DNA of 64,000 nt from an uncultured Flavobacteriaceae bacterium (GTDB lineage Bacteria > Bacteroidota > Bacteroidia > Flavobacteriales > Flavobacteriaceae). The notes under the pieces are model-generated. The model was given only the letters and a program-made list of their open reading frames with translations. It was not told where the DNA came from and searched no databases. This document shows, piece by piece, positions 42,034 through 51,900 of this stretch. The position numbers and the translations under genes were made by a program. The DNA lies in assembly GCA_947500585.1 (NCBI GenBank), contig CANMSN010000003.1, positions 186,001 through 250,000 on the forward strand. Reading direction: 5' to 3'. Each line of letters begins with the position of its first letter. Positions within the stretch are counted from its first letter, which is position 1.

Positions 42034-44367
42034 TTACCCAACTACCTCTAATTTAGCAAAACGCAATAATAGTTTTTTAATACCACCATGCTGAAAGTTA
42101 ATTTCAGCTTTAATGTCTGCACCTGTACCTTCTATTTTCATAACCTCTCCTGTTCCAAAACGGATATGCTTAACAATATTGCCAACTACCAATTTGTTAT
42201 CAAATAAGTTTGTGTTTCCATTTGTTTTAGAAACAGGTTTCAGATTTTTTGGAGTAGTAACTTGAAATTTTTCAGGGTCTTTTTTAGCTGTATTTCCCTT
42301 TTTGAATACTGGCTTTTTTGCGGGTTTGAATCTAATTTTATTAGGTTCTACATCTCCAAAAATATCGGCACTTAACATGGGGTTAAATCGACGTTCTTCT
42401 ATAGGTGTTACAATATCTAAATACTGTTCATCTATTTCTTCTATAAATCTACTAGGTTCAGAATCTACTAATTTTCCCCAACGGTAACGTGATAAGGCAT
42501 AGGTTAAATACGCTTGCTTTTCGGCTCGGGTTAAGGCCACGTAAAACAAACGGCGTTCCTCCTCTAATTCGCTACGTGTATTCATACTCATGGCACTTGG
42601 AAATAAATCTTCTTCAAGCCCCACTATAAATACATTTGGAAACTCAAGACCTTTTGCTAAATGTATTGTCATTAACGCTACGTGGTTACTATCGCCCTTA
42701 TCTGCATCCAAATCTGTTGCTAAGGCTACATCTTCTAAAAACTCTGCTAAATTACCTGTAGTATCTGCAATTTCTTTTTGCCCTTCCACAAAGTCTTTCA
42801 TACCATTTAAAAGCTCTTCAATATTTTCCATTTTGGCAACACCTTCTGGTGTTCCATCTTTATTGAATTCTTTTATTAAACCAGTAGTTCTGGTAACATG
42901 TTCTGCCAATTCAAAAACATCAGCTGTTTGATTTAGTACTTGAAAACTTTCTATAAGTGTTACAAAATTTTGAAGTTTTGTTCGTGTTCCCGAATTGATA
43001 TTAACATCGGTTTTATCAATATTTTTCATCACTTCAAAAATCGTACGTCCGTAACCATTAGCAGAAACAATTAGTTTATCAACCGTAGTTTGCCCGATGC
43101 CGCGAGGTGGAAAATTAATAATCCGCTTTAGAGCTTCTTCATCAGCAGGATTTATAATTAAACGTAGATATGACAATACATCTTTTATTTCCTTACGTTG
43201 ATAAAATGACAAGCCACCATAAATCCTATACGGAATATCACGCTTTCTTAAGGCATCTTCAATAGATCGTGATTGTGCATTTGTTCTATAAAGAATTGCA
43301 AAATCACTATTCATTAACTGATCTTGCATTTTGTTTTCCCAAATGGTACTCGCTACATAGCGTCCTTCATCACCATCCGTTAACGAGCGGTTTACTTTTA
43401 TCTTAGACCCTTCATCATTGGCAGTCCAAACAATTTTATCAAGCTTGGTTTGGTTTTTATCAATGATAGAATTTGCTGCATTTACTATGTTTTTTGTTGA
43501 ACGGTAGTTTTGTTCTAATCTAAAGACTTTAACATCATCATAATCCTTCTGAAAATTCAGAATATTATTAATATTCGCTCCACGGAACGCATATATACTT
43601 TGTGCATCGTCACCAACCACACAGATGTTTTGAAACTTATCAGATAACGCTCTAACAATTAAATATTGGGAATGGTTTGTATCCTGATACTCATCAACCA
43701 AAATATATTTAAAACGGTTTTGATATTTAGCTAAAACTTCTGGAAACCTCGTAAGTAATTCATTGGTTTTCAACAATAAATCATCAAAATCCATAGCACC
43801 AGCTTTGAAACAACGCTCTACATATTCTTTATAAATATCACCCATTCTTGGTCTACGCGCCATAGCGTCCGCTTCTTTTAGCTCTGGATTTTGAAAATAA
43901 GCTCGCACGGTAATCAAGCTATTCTTATAAGAGGAAATACGTGAACGCACTTGCTTGTACTTATAAATATCTTTATCAAGCTGCATTTCCTTAATAATAG
44001 ATGCTATTAATCTATCTGAATCTTGCGTATCGTAAATTGTAAAATTACTTGGGTAGCCTAACCTATCAGCTTCTATTCGTAAAATTTTAGCAAATACAGA
44101 GTGAAATGTACCCATCCATAAATTCTTTGCTTCACTTGCACCAACAATAGAAGCAATTCGCTCCTTCATCTCGCGCGCTGCTTTATTGGTAAAGGTTAAT
44201 GAGAGAATATTAAAAGGATCTATACCTTTACTCATCATGTAGGCAATCCTGTATGTTAAAACCCGTGTTTTTCCAGATCCTGCGCCTGCAATAACTATCA
44301 TTGGGCCATCAATCTGGATGGTAGGTTCTAATTGTGCGCTGTTTAACTGACTTAAATATTTCTCCAA
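42034..44367 (-). CDS. pcrA: PcrA/UvrD-type superfamily 1 DNA helicase
   Basis: A 777-residue helicase of typical PcrA/UvrD length. Walker A AGAGSGKT (27-34), DEYQDTN (motif II), GDDAQSIYAFRGA (motif III), LEQNYRS (motif IV), MTIHLAKGLEFPNVF (motif V) and VALTRAEKQAYL (motif VI) are all present. The C-terminus (VKHIRFGTGEVMKIEG) is the PcrA-type Tudor-like domain that contacts RNA polymerase or protein partners. It unwinds DNA 3' to 5' in repair and replication. Single gene, divergent from the M20 amidohydrolase. Confidence 0.97.
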   Translation of the reverse strand: MEKYLSQLNSAQLEPTIQIDGPMIVIAGAGSGKTRVLTYRIAYMMSKGIDPFNILSLTFTNKAAREMKERIASIVGASEAKNLWMGTFHSVFAKILRIEADRLGYPSNFTIYDTQDSDRLIASIIKEMQLDKDIYKYKQVRSRISSYKNSLITVRAYFQNPELKEADAMARRPRMGDIYKEYVERCFKAGAMDFDDLLLKTNELLTRFPEVLAKYQNRFKYILVDEYQDTNHSQYLIVRALSDKFQNICVVGDDAQSIYAFRGANINNILNFQKDYDDVKVFRLEQNYRSTKNIVNAANSIIDKNQTKLDKIVWTANDEGSKIKVNRSLTDGDEGRYVASTIWENKMQDQLMNSDFAILYRTNAQSRSIEDALRKRDIPYRIYGGLSFYQRKEIKDVLSYLRLIINPADEEALKRIINFPPRGIGQTTVDKLIVSANGYGRTIFEVMKNIDKTDVNINSGTRTKLQNFVTLIESFQVLNQTADVFELAEHVTRTTGLIKEFNKDGTPEGVAKMENIEELLNGMKDFVEGQKEIADTTGNLAEFLEDVALATDLDADKGDSNHVALMTIHLAKGLEFPNVFIVGLEEDLFPSAMSMNTRSELEEERRLFYVALTRAEKQAYLTYALSRYRWGKLVDSEPSRFIEEIDEQYLDIVTPIEERRFNPMLSADIFGDVEPNKIRFKPAKKPVFKKGNTAKKDPEKFQVTTPKNLKPVSKTNGNTNLFDNKLVVGNIVKHIRFGTGEVMKIEGTGADIKAEINFQHGGIKKLLLRFAKLEVVG

Positions 44368-44469
44368 AATCTATTCTTTTTCAACACGTGAAAATAACCA
44401 ATGTTGAGCTTTTATTACTTCCTAATTATTAATAATTATAAACAATTCTAACTTGTTTATAGCTTTAGT

Positions 44470-44477
44470 TAATTTTG
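44470..44477 (+). promoter_or_regulatory. Possible -7 box of the M20 amidohydrolase gene
   Basis: TAATTTTG matches TAnnTTTG, 35 bases before the ATG. A TTG lies at 44453-44455, but its 14-base spacing is shorter than usual, so only the -7 box is convincing. Confidence 0.4.
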
Positions 44478-44512
44478 AATATCTTTAAGCTTCAAAAAAA
44501 TCAATCTTACTT

Positions 44513-45784
44513 ATGAAACACATCTTATTTCTATTTTCTTTATTCGCAATAATTAACGTTTACGGACAAAATAATTTAGAAAAACAATTTATGGATATAG
44601 AGTCTAAAGTCATTGAATGGCGACGCGATTTTCATCAAAATCCAGAATTATCAAATAGAGAATTTAAAACTGCTGAAAAAATAGCTAAACATTTAAAGTC
44701 TTTGGGAATAGAAGTTCAAACTGGAGTTGCAAAAACTGGTGTTGTTGGGATTTTAAAAGGTGATAAATCTGGCAAAGTTATTGCACTTCGTGCTGATATT
44801 GATGCGCTTCCTGTTACAGAGCGAAATGATTTACCTTTTAAATCTGAAGTAAAAACCACCTTTTTAAATACAGAAACTGGTGTTATGCACGCCTGCGGAC
44901 ATGATACGCATACTGCAATTCTTATGGGTGTAGCCGAAATACTTTCAAAAAATAAAGATAAAATTAATGGCACTGTGAAATTTATTTTTCAACCAGCAGA
45001 AGAAGGGCCTCCTCCTGGTGAAGAAGGCGGAGCTAAACTAATGATTAAAGAAGGTGTTTTAGAAAATCCAAAAGTAGATGCTATTTTCGGGTTACATATT
45101 AACTCTCAAACACCGGTTGGTACAATAAAATACAAAACAGAAGGTATTATGGCTGCTGTTGAACGCTTTGTAATTCAGGTAAAAGGTAAACAAACTCATG
45201 GCTCTCAACCTTGGTCTGGTATTGACCCGATACTTATTTCTGCAAAAATTATTGATGGGTTACAAACTATAATAAGTAGAGAGTCAAAATTAACTGATGA
45301 AGCTGCAGTGATAACAGTTGGTAAAATTACAGCTGGTACACGTTTTAACATTATACCAGAAAGTGCAGAAATGATTGGTACTGTTAGAACTCTAAATCCA
45401 GCCATGAAAGAAAAAATAATCAGACGCATGACGGAAATGACAAAAACCATTGCAAAAGCTTATGGTGGAGAAGCTAGTATAACTTTTGAAAATTTTACAG
45501 CTATAACGATTAATGATACGGCACTTGTTAATAAAATGTTACCCTCATTAAAAAAAGTTGCTGGAGATAATAATGTTACAATCATGAAAGCAACAACAGG
45601 CGGTGAAGATTTTTCATATTACCAAGAACTTGTTCCAGGATTTTATTTCTTTTTAGGCGGTAAGAATCCGGGGAATAGTGAAGCATTTCCACATCATACA
45701 CCAGATTTCAAAATTGATGAATCAGGATTACTTCTAGGTGTAAAATCGTTGACTCAAATTACTTTTGACTTTTTAAATAATTAA
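44513..45784 (+). CDS. Exported M20-family amidohydrolase (N-acyl amino acid hydrolase type)
   Basis: A 423-residue protein with a signal peptide (about 1-19). The M20D metal-site motifs are clear: ALRADIDALPV, MHACGHDTHTAILMG with the bridging residues, FQPAEEG, and the C-terminal GGEDFSYY. Relatives hydrolyse N-acyl amino acids, hippurate or indole-acetic-acid conjugates. The exported form suggests scavenging of acylated amino acids or peptides. The downstream glutamate-synthase-like gene begins one base after its stop, so they are probably co-transcribed. Confidence 0.93.
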   Translation: MKHILFLFSLFAIINVYGQNNLEKQFMDIESKVIEWRRDFHQNPELSNREFKTAEKIAKHLKSLGIEVQTGVAKTGVVGILKGDKSGKVIALRADIDALPVTERNDLPFKSEVKTTFLNTETGVMHACGHDTHTAILMGVAEILSKNKDKINGTVKFIFQPAEEGPPPGEEGGAKLMIKEGVLENPKVDAIFGLHINSQTPVGTIKYKTEGIMAAVERFVIQVKGKQTHGSQPWSGIDPILISAKIIDGLQTIISRESKLTDEAAVITVGKITAGTRFNIIPESAEMIGTVRTLNPAMKEKIIRRMTEMTKTIAKAYGGEASITFENFTAITINDTALVNKMLPSLKKVAGDNNVTIMKATTGGEDFSYYQELVPGFYFFLGGKNPGNSEAFPHHTPDFKIDESGLLLGVKSLTQITFDFLNN

Positions 45785-45785
45785 A

Positions 45786-47354
45786 ATGAATTCTATATTA
45801 GATCTTTTATCAAACATAGCCTGGTGGGGCTGGGTTTTAATTGTATTAGCTGCTGTTGCCATTCGAGATATTTTACAACGCAAACATACCATTAGCCACA
45901 ACTACCCTATAGTTGGGCATTTGCGCTATTTATTCGAGAATATTGGTCCAGAAATTCGTCAATATTTTATAGCCAGTAATAGAGAAGAATTACCTTTTAA
46001 CCGTATAGAACGTGGTTGGGTTTATGCCTCTGCCAAAGGGGAAAACAATTATGAAGGTTTTGGTACAGACCGAGATATTTATTCAAATCAGCATATTTTT
46101 ATCAATAATGCAATGATTCCTTTTAAGGTTGAAGACAATCATGTTAACGCAAAAGATAAATATTTCTTGCCCTGTGCAAAAGTAATTGGTTTACATAACA
46201 AACGTAAAAGACCATATCGTCCGGCATCCGTAATTAACGTTTCAGCAATGAGTTTTGGCTCGCTTTCAGCTAGAGCTATAGATTCTTTAAATAAGGGTTG
46301 TAAAATAGCAGACGCTTATCATAATACAGGTGAAGGTGGTTTATCTAAATATCATAGCAATGGTAGCGATGTCGTATTTCATTTTGGTACAGGTTATTTT
46401 GGCGTTCGAACTGAAGACGGTAATTTTTCTATGGAAAAAATGAAACAACTAGTTGAAGATAATCCGTTTATTCGAGCCATAGAACTAAAATTATCTCAAG
46501 GTGCAAAACCAGGAAAAGGCGGTGTTCTACCTGGAGAAAAAATAAATAAGGAAATTGCTGAAACCAGAGGTGTTGAAGTTGGTAAAACCGTATTATCACC
46601 ACCAAATCATAAAGCATTTAATACCATTCCAGAAATGGTAGATTTTATTGAAGCTATTGCAAATGAAACAGGATTACCCGTTGGCATTAAAGCAGCTATT
46701 GGTAAATTGGACCAATGGGAAGAACTTACCGATATTATGAAAAAAACAGGAAAAGGTCCTGATTTTATTACAGTTGATGGTGGTGAAGGCGGTACAGGAG
46801 CTGCACCCCCAAGTTTTGCAGATCATGTAAGTTTACCTTGGGTTTATGCCTTTGGAGATCTGTACAAATTATTCCAGAAAAAAGGTCTTGAAAAACAAGT
46901 TGTTTTTATAGGTAGTGGAAAATTAGGATTTCCAGCTAAAGCTGCTATGGCTTTTTCTATGGGTGTAGACGTAATTAACGTAGCCAGAGAGGCGATGATG
47001 AGCATTGGCTGTATTCAAGCAAAAGTATGCCATACTAATCGTTGCCCTAGTGGTGTAGCTACACAAAGTAAATGGTTGCAACGAGGTATTGATGTTCCTT
47101 TAAAATCTGAACGTACAGGACAATACTTTAAAACCTTCAGAAAAGAATTTTTAGAAATTACACATGCCGCGGGCTATGAGCACCCATGCCAATTTAAAAT
47201 GGATGATATTGAAATAAACGCCGATAGTCATAATCTTTCTGAAGAGTTAAATAGTGCTTATCAATATGAAAAAACACCAGTAGCGTTTAATGGTATGCAA
47301 AATTTAAAAGAATGTTTATATTTGGGAGGTAGTAAAACCAACCAAAACCAATAG
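45786..47354 (+). CDS. Stand-alone glutamate-synthase-type FMN/Fe-S domain protein
   Basis: A 522-residue protein with an N-terminal membrane helix (about 10-25) followed by the FMN-binding synthase domain of GltB. Signatures are NVSAMSFGSLSARAI, NTGEGGLSKYH, TVDGGEGGTGAAPPSFADHV, and the Cys pattern GCIQAKVCHTNRCP, which resembles the 3Fe-4S ligands of glutamate synthase. The amidotransferase domain is absent. Such archaeal-type or GltS-like proteins are widespread and their physiological reaction is uncertain. It is encoded one base after the amidohydrolase and five bases before a small membrane protein. Confidence 0.9.
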   Translation: MNSILDLLSNIAWWGWVLIVLAAVAIRDILQRKHTISHNYPIVGHLRYLFENIGPEIRQYFIASNREELPFNRIERGWVYASAKGENNYEGFGTDRDIYSNQHIFINNAMIPFKVEDNHVNAKDKYFLPCAKVIGLHNKRKRPYRPASVINVSAMSFGSLSARAIDSLNKGCKIADAYHNTGEGGLSKYHSNGSDVVFHFGTGYFGVRTEDGNFSMEKMKQLVEDNPFIRAIELKLSQGAKPGKGGVLPGEKINKEIAETRGVEVGKTVLSPPNHKAFNTIPEMVDFIEAIANETGLPVGIKAAIGKLDQWEELTDIMKKTGKGPDFITVDGGEGGTGAAPPSFADHVSLPWVYAFGDLYKLFQKKGLEKQVVFIGSGKLGFPAKAAMAFSMGVDVINVAREAMMSIGCIQAKVCHTNRCPSGVATQSKWLQRGIDVPLKSERTGQYFKTFRKEFLEITHAAGYEHPCQFKMDDIEINADSHNLSEELNSAYQYEKTPVAFNGMQNLKECLYLGGSKTNQNQ

Positions 47355-47359
47355 TATTT

Positions 47360-47881
47360 ATGGAAACCCAAAGAATCATTGACCTATTTTTATTTGCTAT
47401 GTCTGCTTTAATAACAGGAATTATTGCCTATTACTTTTTTAAAGAACACACAAAAAATGAAGATGGTCGCAGACGCTTTTTGCTAAAAAAAGACTTACAA
47501 GTAAACGCCATGCCATTACGTTTACAAGCCTACGAAAGGATGGCGTTGTTTTTAGAACGCATTACGCCTTCAAAACTATTGGTAAGAACTGCTCCTATAT
47601 CACCTGACAAGGGAGATTATGAAGCTTTACTTATACAAAACATTGAACAAGAATTTGAGCATAATTTATCGCAACAAATATATGTTAGCGATAAATGCTG
47701 GAGCATTATTACGGCATCAAAAAATGCCACAATTCAATTGATTAGAAAAGCAAGTTTGTCGGAAAAAACAGATACTGCAAACAAGTTAAGAGAAGTCATT
47801 TTAACTGAAATGCTAGAACGCCGTGCACCAAGTGATGCCGCTTTGTCTTTTATTAAAGATGAGGTTGCAGATATGTGGTAA
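47360..47881 (+). CDS. Conserved hypothetical protein with N-terminal membrane helix
   Basis: A 173-residue protein with one N-terminal helix (IIDLFLFAMSALITGIIAYY, 5-24) and a soluble, helical cytoplasmic-type part (LRLQAYERMALFLERITPSK, then EQEFEHNLSQQIYVSDKCW). No known domain is recognised. The style is that of flavobacterial conserved hypotheticals. It lies five bases after the glutamate-synthase-like gene and ends two bases before the convergent patatin gene, so it shares an operon with the former. Confidence 0.75.
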   Translation: METQRIIDLFLFAMSALITGIIAYYFFKEHTKNEDGRRRFLLKKDLQVNAMPLRLQAYERMALFLERITPSKLLVRTAPISPDKGDYEALLIQNIEQEFEHNLSQQIYVSDKCWSIITASKNATIQLIRKASLSEKTDTANKLREVILTEMLERRAPSDAALSFIKDEVADMW

Positions 47882-47882
47882 A

Positions 47883-48794
47883 CTAATCCATTCGAAGTTC
47901 GTTAGATCGTGCTTGTTCACATTTTGCTTTTGCATAATCATAACCTTGTTTCCACCAAGATGTCATCAATTTTTTATTAAATATTAGTGAGTTTTCTGTA
48001 AGTTTTGATGGTGTATAATATAAATTTAGCTTAACATCTCTATTCTTTGCGGCTAATTTTCCTATGGTAATATCATTTCTCTCTACTTGATCTAGTAAAT
48101 GACCAAACAAATTAATCATTAGTGAAAATGGGTTTTTACCCAAGACCTTGTTATATTCCATAGATTCAGACTCTAAAACTATAGCATCAACTTCTGTAGC
48201 TCCCCTTAAAATAGCTTCTCTTATTGGTATTACACAACCCAAACCACCATCAGCATAATCAAACCCATTTTTTTGTACCAGTGACATAAAGGGGATGTAG
48301 TTACAAGAAATCCAAATCCAATCACAAAACTCATCATAACTAAAATCTTTTATAGACTTATATTCCACTCTGTTTTTTGACAAATTTGAAACCGTAACCA
48401 CAACATCATCTTTAGTCGTTTTAATAAAATTGTACTCTTGCTCTGTAAAGTGTTTTTTAATATGCCGCCTTAATGCCTTACTCTCTCCAAAAGTACGTTT
48501 ACGCTTAATAAATTGTAGAAGTGTATTCTTAAAGTTTATGGATACAAACTCTCTATTATCTTTTTTGCGAATATGAAAAGGGTTGATACTGAAAATATTT
48601 CGCTGGTTTACATTAGTAAAAACTTTATAAATCTTTTCAATTTCGCCCGCAGCTAAATGAGGCACTAACAAACTTCCTGTTGAGGTTCCTAAAAACATGT
48701 CATAATTCTGTCCCTCTTCCTGCATCAGGTATTGTGCAACACCTCCTGCATAAGCGCCTTTGCTACCACCTCCTGAAATTACCAATGCTTTCAT
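47883..48794 (-). CDS. Patatin-like phospholipase
   Basis: A 303-residue cytoplasmic-type protein with the patatin oxyanion hole GGGSKGAYAGG (8-18), nucleophile elbow GTSTGS (Ser near 39) and DGG catalytic Asp (YADGGLG). Members are lipid acyl hydrolases with a Ser-Asp dyad. There is no signal peptide or beta-barrel domain, so it is not of the PlpD type. Single gene, divergent from the large secreted repeat protein. Confidence 0.92.
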   Translation of the reverse strand: MKALVISGGGSKGAYAGGVAQYLMQEEGQNYDMFLGTSTGSLLVPHLAAGEIEKIYKVFTNVNQRNIFSINPFHIRKKDNREFVSINFKNTLLQFIKRKRTFGESKALRRHIKKHFTEQEYNFIKTTKDDVVVTVSNLSKNRVEYKSIKDFSYDEFCDWIWISCNYIPFMSLVQKNGFDYADGGLGCVIPIREAILRGATEVDAIVLESESMEYNKVLGKNPFSLMINLFGHLLDQVERNDITIGKLAAKNRDVKLNLYYTPSKLTENSLIFNKKLMTSWWKQGYDYAKAKCEQARSNELRMD

Positions 48795-48986
48795 TTTAAT
48801 TTTTATCGATAAATATAATTAACAATTAAAGAATTAATAAAAAACTTAAACATTAAAATAGAAATTTTGTCTTATATACCCAACATTATGCATTTTAAAG
48901 AAAAAACCGACATAATATACTGATATATAGGGATGCATCAAAAAGAATATTTATTTTAGTGATAGCTATTAACGTAATTTCACTCT

Positions 48987-51900
48987 ATGAGGAAGACTTT
49001 TTCTCTTACAACACTTTCTTTTTTTTTAATAAGTCTTTCAATTTTTGCTATAAATATAATTGAATTTAAAAAGGAAACGAACAAAATAAATTCTAATTCT
49101 AATACTCCGCCAGATGTAGATTTTACATTTAACAATAGTGGTGCTTGCTCTGGAACACAAGTGAATTTTACATCGGTTGTTACTGGTGATGGGCCTTTTG
49201 ATTATTCATGGAGTTTTAGTGATGATGGCAGCACAAGTACAAATGCTAACCCTACACATGTATTCACATCATTAGGTTGTGGCACACAAAATATTGATGT
49301 AACATTAACAGTTACTGATGCAAATGGAGAAAGTGAAACTGTTACTAAAGCTGTTCCTGTACGACAAAAACCTAATTTGAATTTTTATGATATTGATGCC
49401 GAAGCTAATTTTACACCTCAGTTTGACAACTGTGGAAATAACACTTTTGATCCTTCATATACCATAAATGTTGGAAATAGATCTAATGGCGCTTGTATTA
49501 CAACTTATGATATTAACTGGGGAGATGGTACGCCTTTACAAACTGATGTTACGTTTCCATTAACACATACCTACACAGAACTTGGTTCCTTCAATATGGT
49601 TATTACTGGAAACGGAACAAACTGCGACAATACTGTTAGTTATTTAATAAAAAATTCTAGTAATCCTACTGGTGCCATTGTAAATCCGGGAAATACTGTT
49701 AATCTTTGTATACCTATTACACCAATTAATTTCGCTATTAACGCTTGGGCTAACAACCCTCCAGACACCAACTACTCTATAGATTTTGGTGACGGTAATA
49801 TTGAAAATTATACACAACAACAATTAGAAGCTTCTACATATTTCAACTCCACTGATCCAGCTAATTCACAAAATTTTCCAGTTCCACATATTTACTCGGA
49901 GTCTAATTGCCCAAATAGCTTCTATACAGTACAACTTTTAATTTCTACTTCTTGTGGTGTCTCAAATTCTTCCGCTAGCCCTATTATCATCTTAAAACGA
50001 CCTGATGTAGATTTCGAAAACCCTCCCACAGGTTGTGTAAATACAGCAATACAATTTAATAACACTTCTACCGCTGGCTATAATCAAAATTGCGATACCA
50101 ATGCGGGCTTTTCTTGGGATTTTGGTGATGGTGCGACCTCTACTTTAAGAGATCCCTCACATGTATATACAACCCCAGGTACATACACTATAACTTTATA
50201 TGCACAAAATTTTTGTGGTACTACAGACCCAATAACCAAAACCATTTGTATTGAACCAGAATTAGTAGCTGCATTCACGTTAAATACAAATAATGGATGC
50301 TCACCACTTTCAGTACAAACCACAAACACTACAGATTTAAATGATAGTTGTGGTGGTGAAACCTATTTTTGGGAAGTTTCTTATACTTCTGGATTTTGTG
50401 GAACCGCACCAGAACAATGGAATTTTGCTAACGGTACTGATGAAACCTCAGCTTCACCTGCAATTGATTTTATCACTGCTGGAATGTACACACTAACATT
50501 AACAACAACTAACTCATGCGGCATTAGTACTTCTTCTGAAACTATTGAAGTTAAACAACCTCCAACAGTAACTATTGATGCTATAGCAGATTTTTGCGGA
50601 AATGCCTCCATAAATCCCGTAGCTAATGTAGATTCTTGTGCACCAACTTCTGAAACAGTAATCTACAGTTGGTCTTTTCCAGGAGGAACGCCAGCAACTG
50701 CAAATACATTAAATCCGGGCACTATTACATATACTACTCCAGGAAGTTATCAAATATCATTTAGTGTAACTAATGGTTGCGGTATTATTACAGATATTGA
50801 GGATTTTAATATCAATCCAATTCCTACTATTACAAATACCGATTTAACACAAACCATTTGCTCGGGTACTGATACTTCTGAAATTGTTTTAACCTCAGAT
50901 ATAACAAACACAACATTTATTTGGACGGCTACAGCACCAGCAGGAGTTACAGGATTTAACGCTTCTGGAAATACAAATACCATTCCTATACAAACCATTT
51001 TTAATTCGAATACCACTTCTCAAGATGTTACATATAGCGTAACACCATCTATTGGAGGTTGTGATGGTACGCCAGTAAATTTCATTATTACCATTGACCC
51101 TGCGCCTTCTTTTACAAGTCAGCCACTGCCTGAAACCATTTGCTTAAATGGTCCGATTTCTACTTTATCAGTATCGGTGAATGGTCCTGGAACACCAACT
51201 TACCAATGGTATAGTAATGCTGTTAACGATAATACATCTGGAACTGCTATTGGTGGTGAAATAAATGCAACTTATACGCCTCCAAATAATCCCGTTGGCA
51301 TAAATTACTACTATTGCATGGTCTCATTTTCATCAGGTTCAGGTTGTAATGAAATTACTTCCGATACTGCCCGAATAGAAATTGTTAATGGTATACAAAT
51401 TGACACGAATCCACTAACTACAGAAAGTATTTGTGTTGGAGGAGATATTTCTAGTCCGTTGACTGTTGTTCATTCTGGAGGAGCAGGAACTATTTCATAT
51501 CAATGGTATAGTAATATAACAAACTCAAATACGAGTGGTACACTAATTAGTGGTGCAACAAATATTAATTACACCCCGCCTTCTTTTAATACCTCAGGAA
51601 ATTATTTTTACTATGTTGTTATTTCATTAACTGGAAGTGGATGTAGTGCTATTATAAGCGAAGTCGCCGAGGTTATTGTTTTAGATGATCCTATTATAAC
51701 GACACAACCATTAATATCGCAGACTCTTTGCCAAGGGACTATATCTCAAAATCTAGAAGTTGTTGCTAGCGGTGGATTAGGTGTTACTTATAATTATCAA
51801 TGGTATAGTAATACCTCAAATACAAATACTGGTGGTACATTAATTACAGGAGCTACAAATAATACATTTACACCTCCCACAACATCGGTTGGTACTTTAT

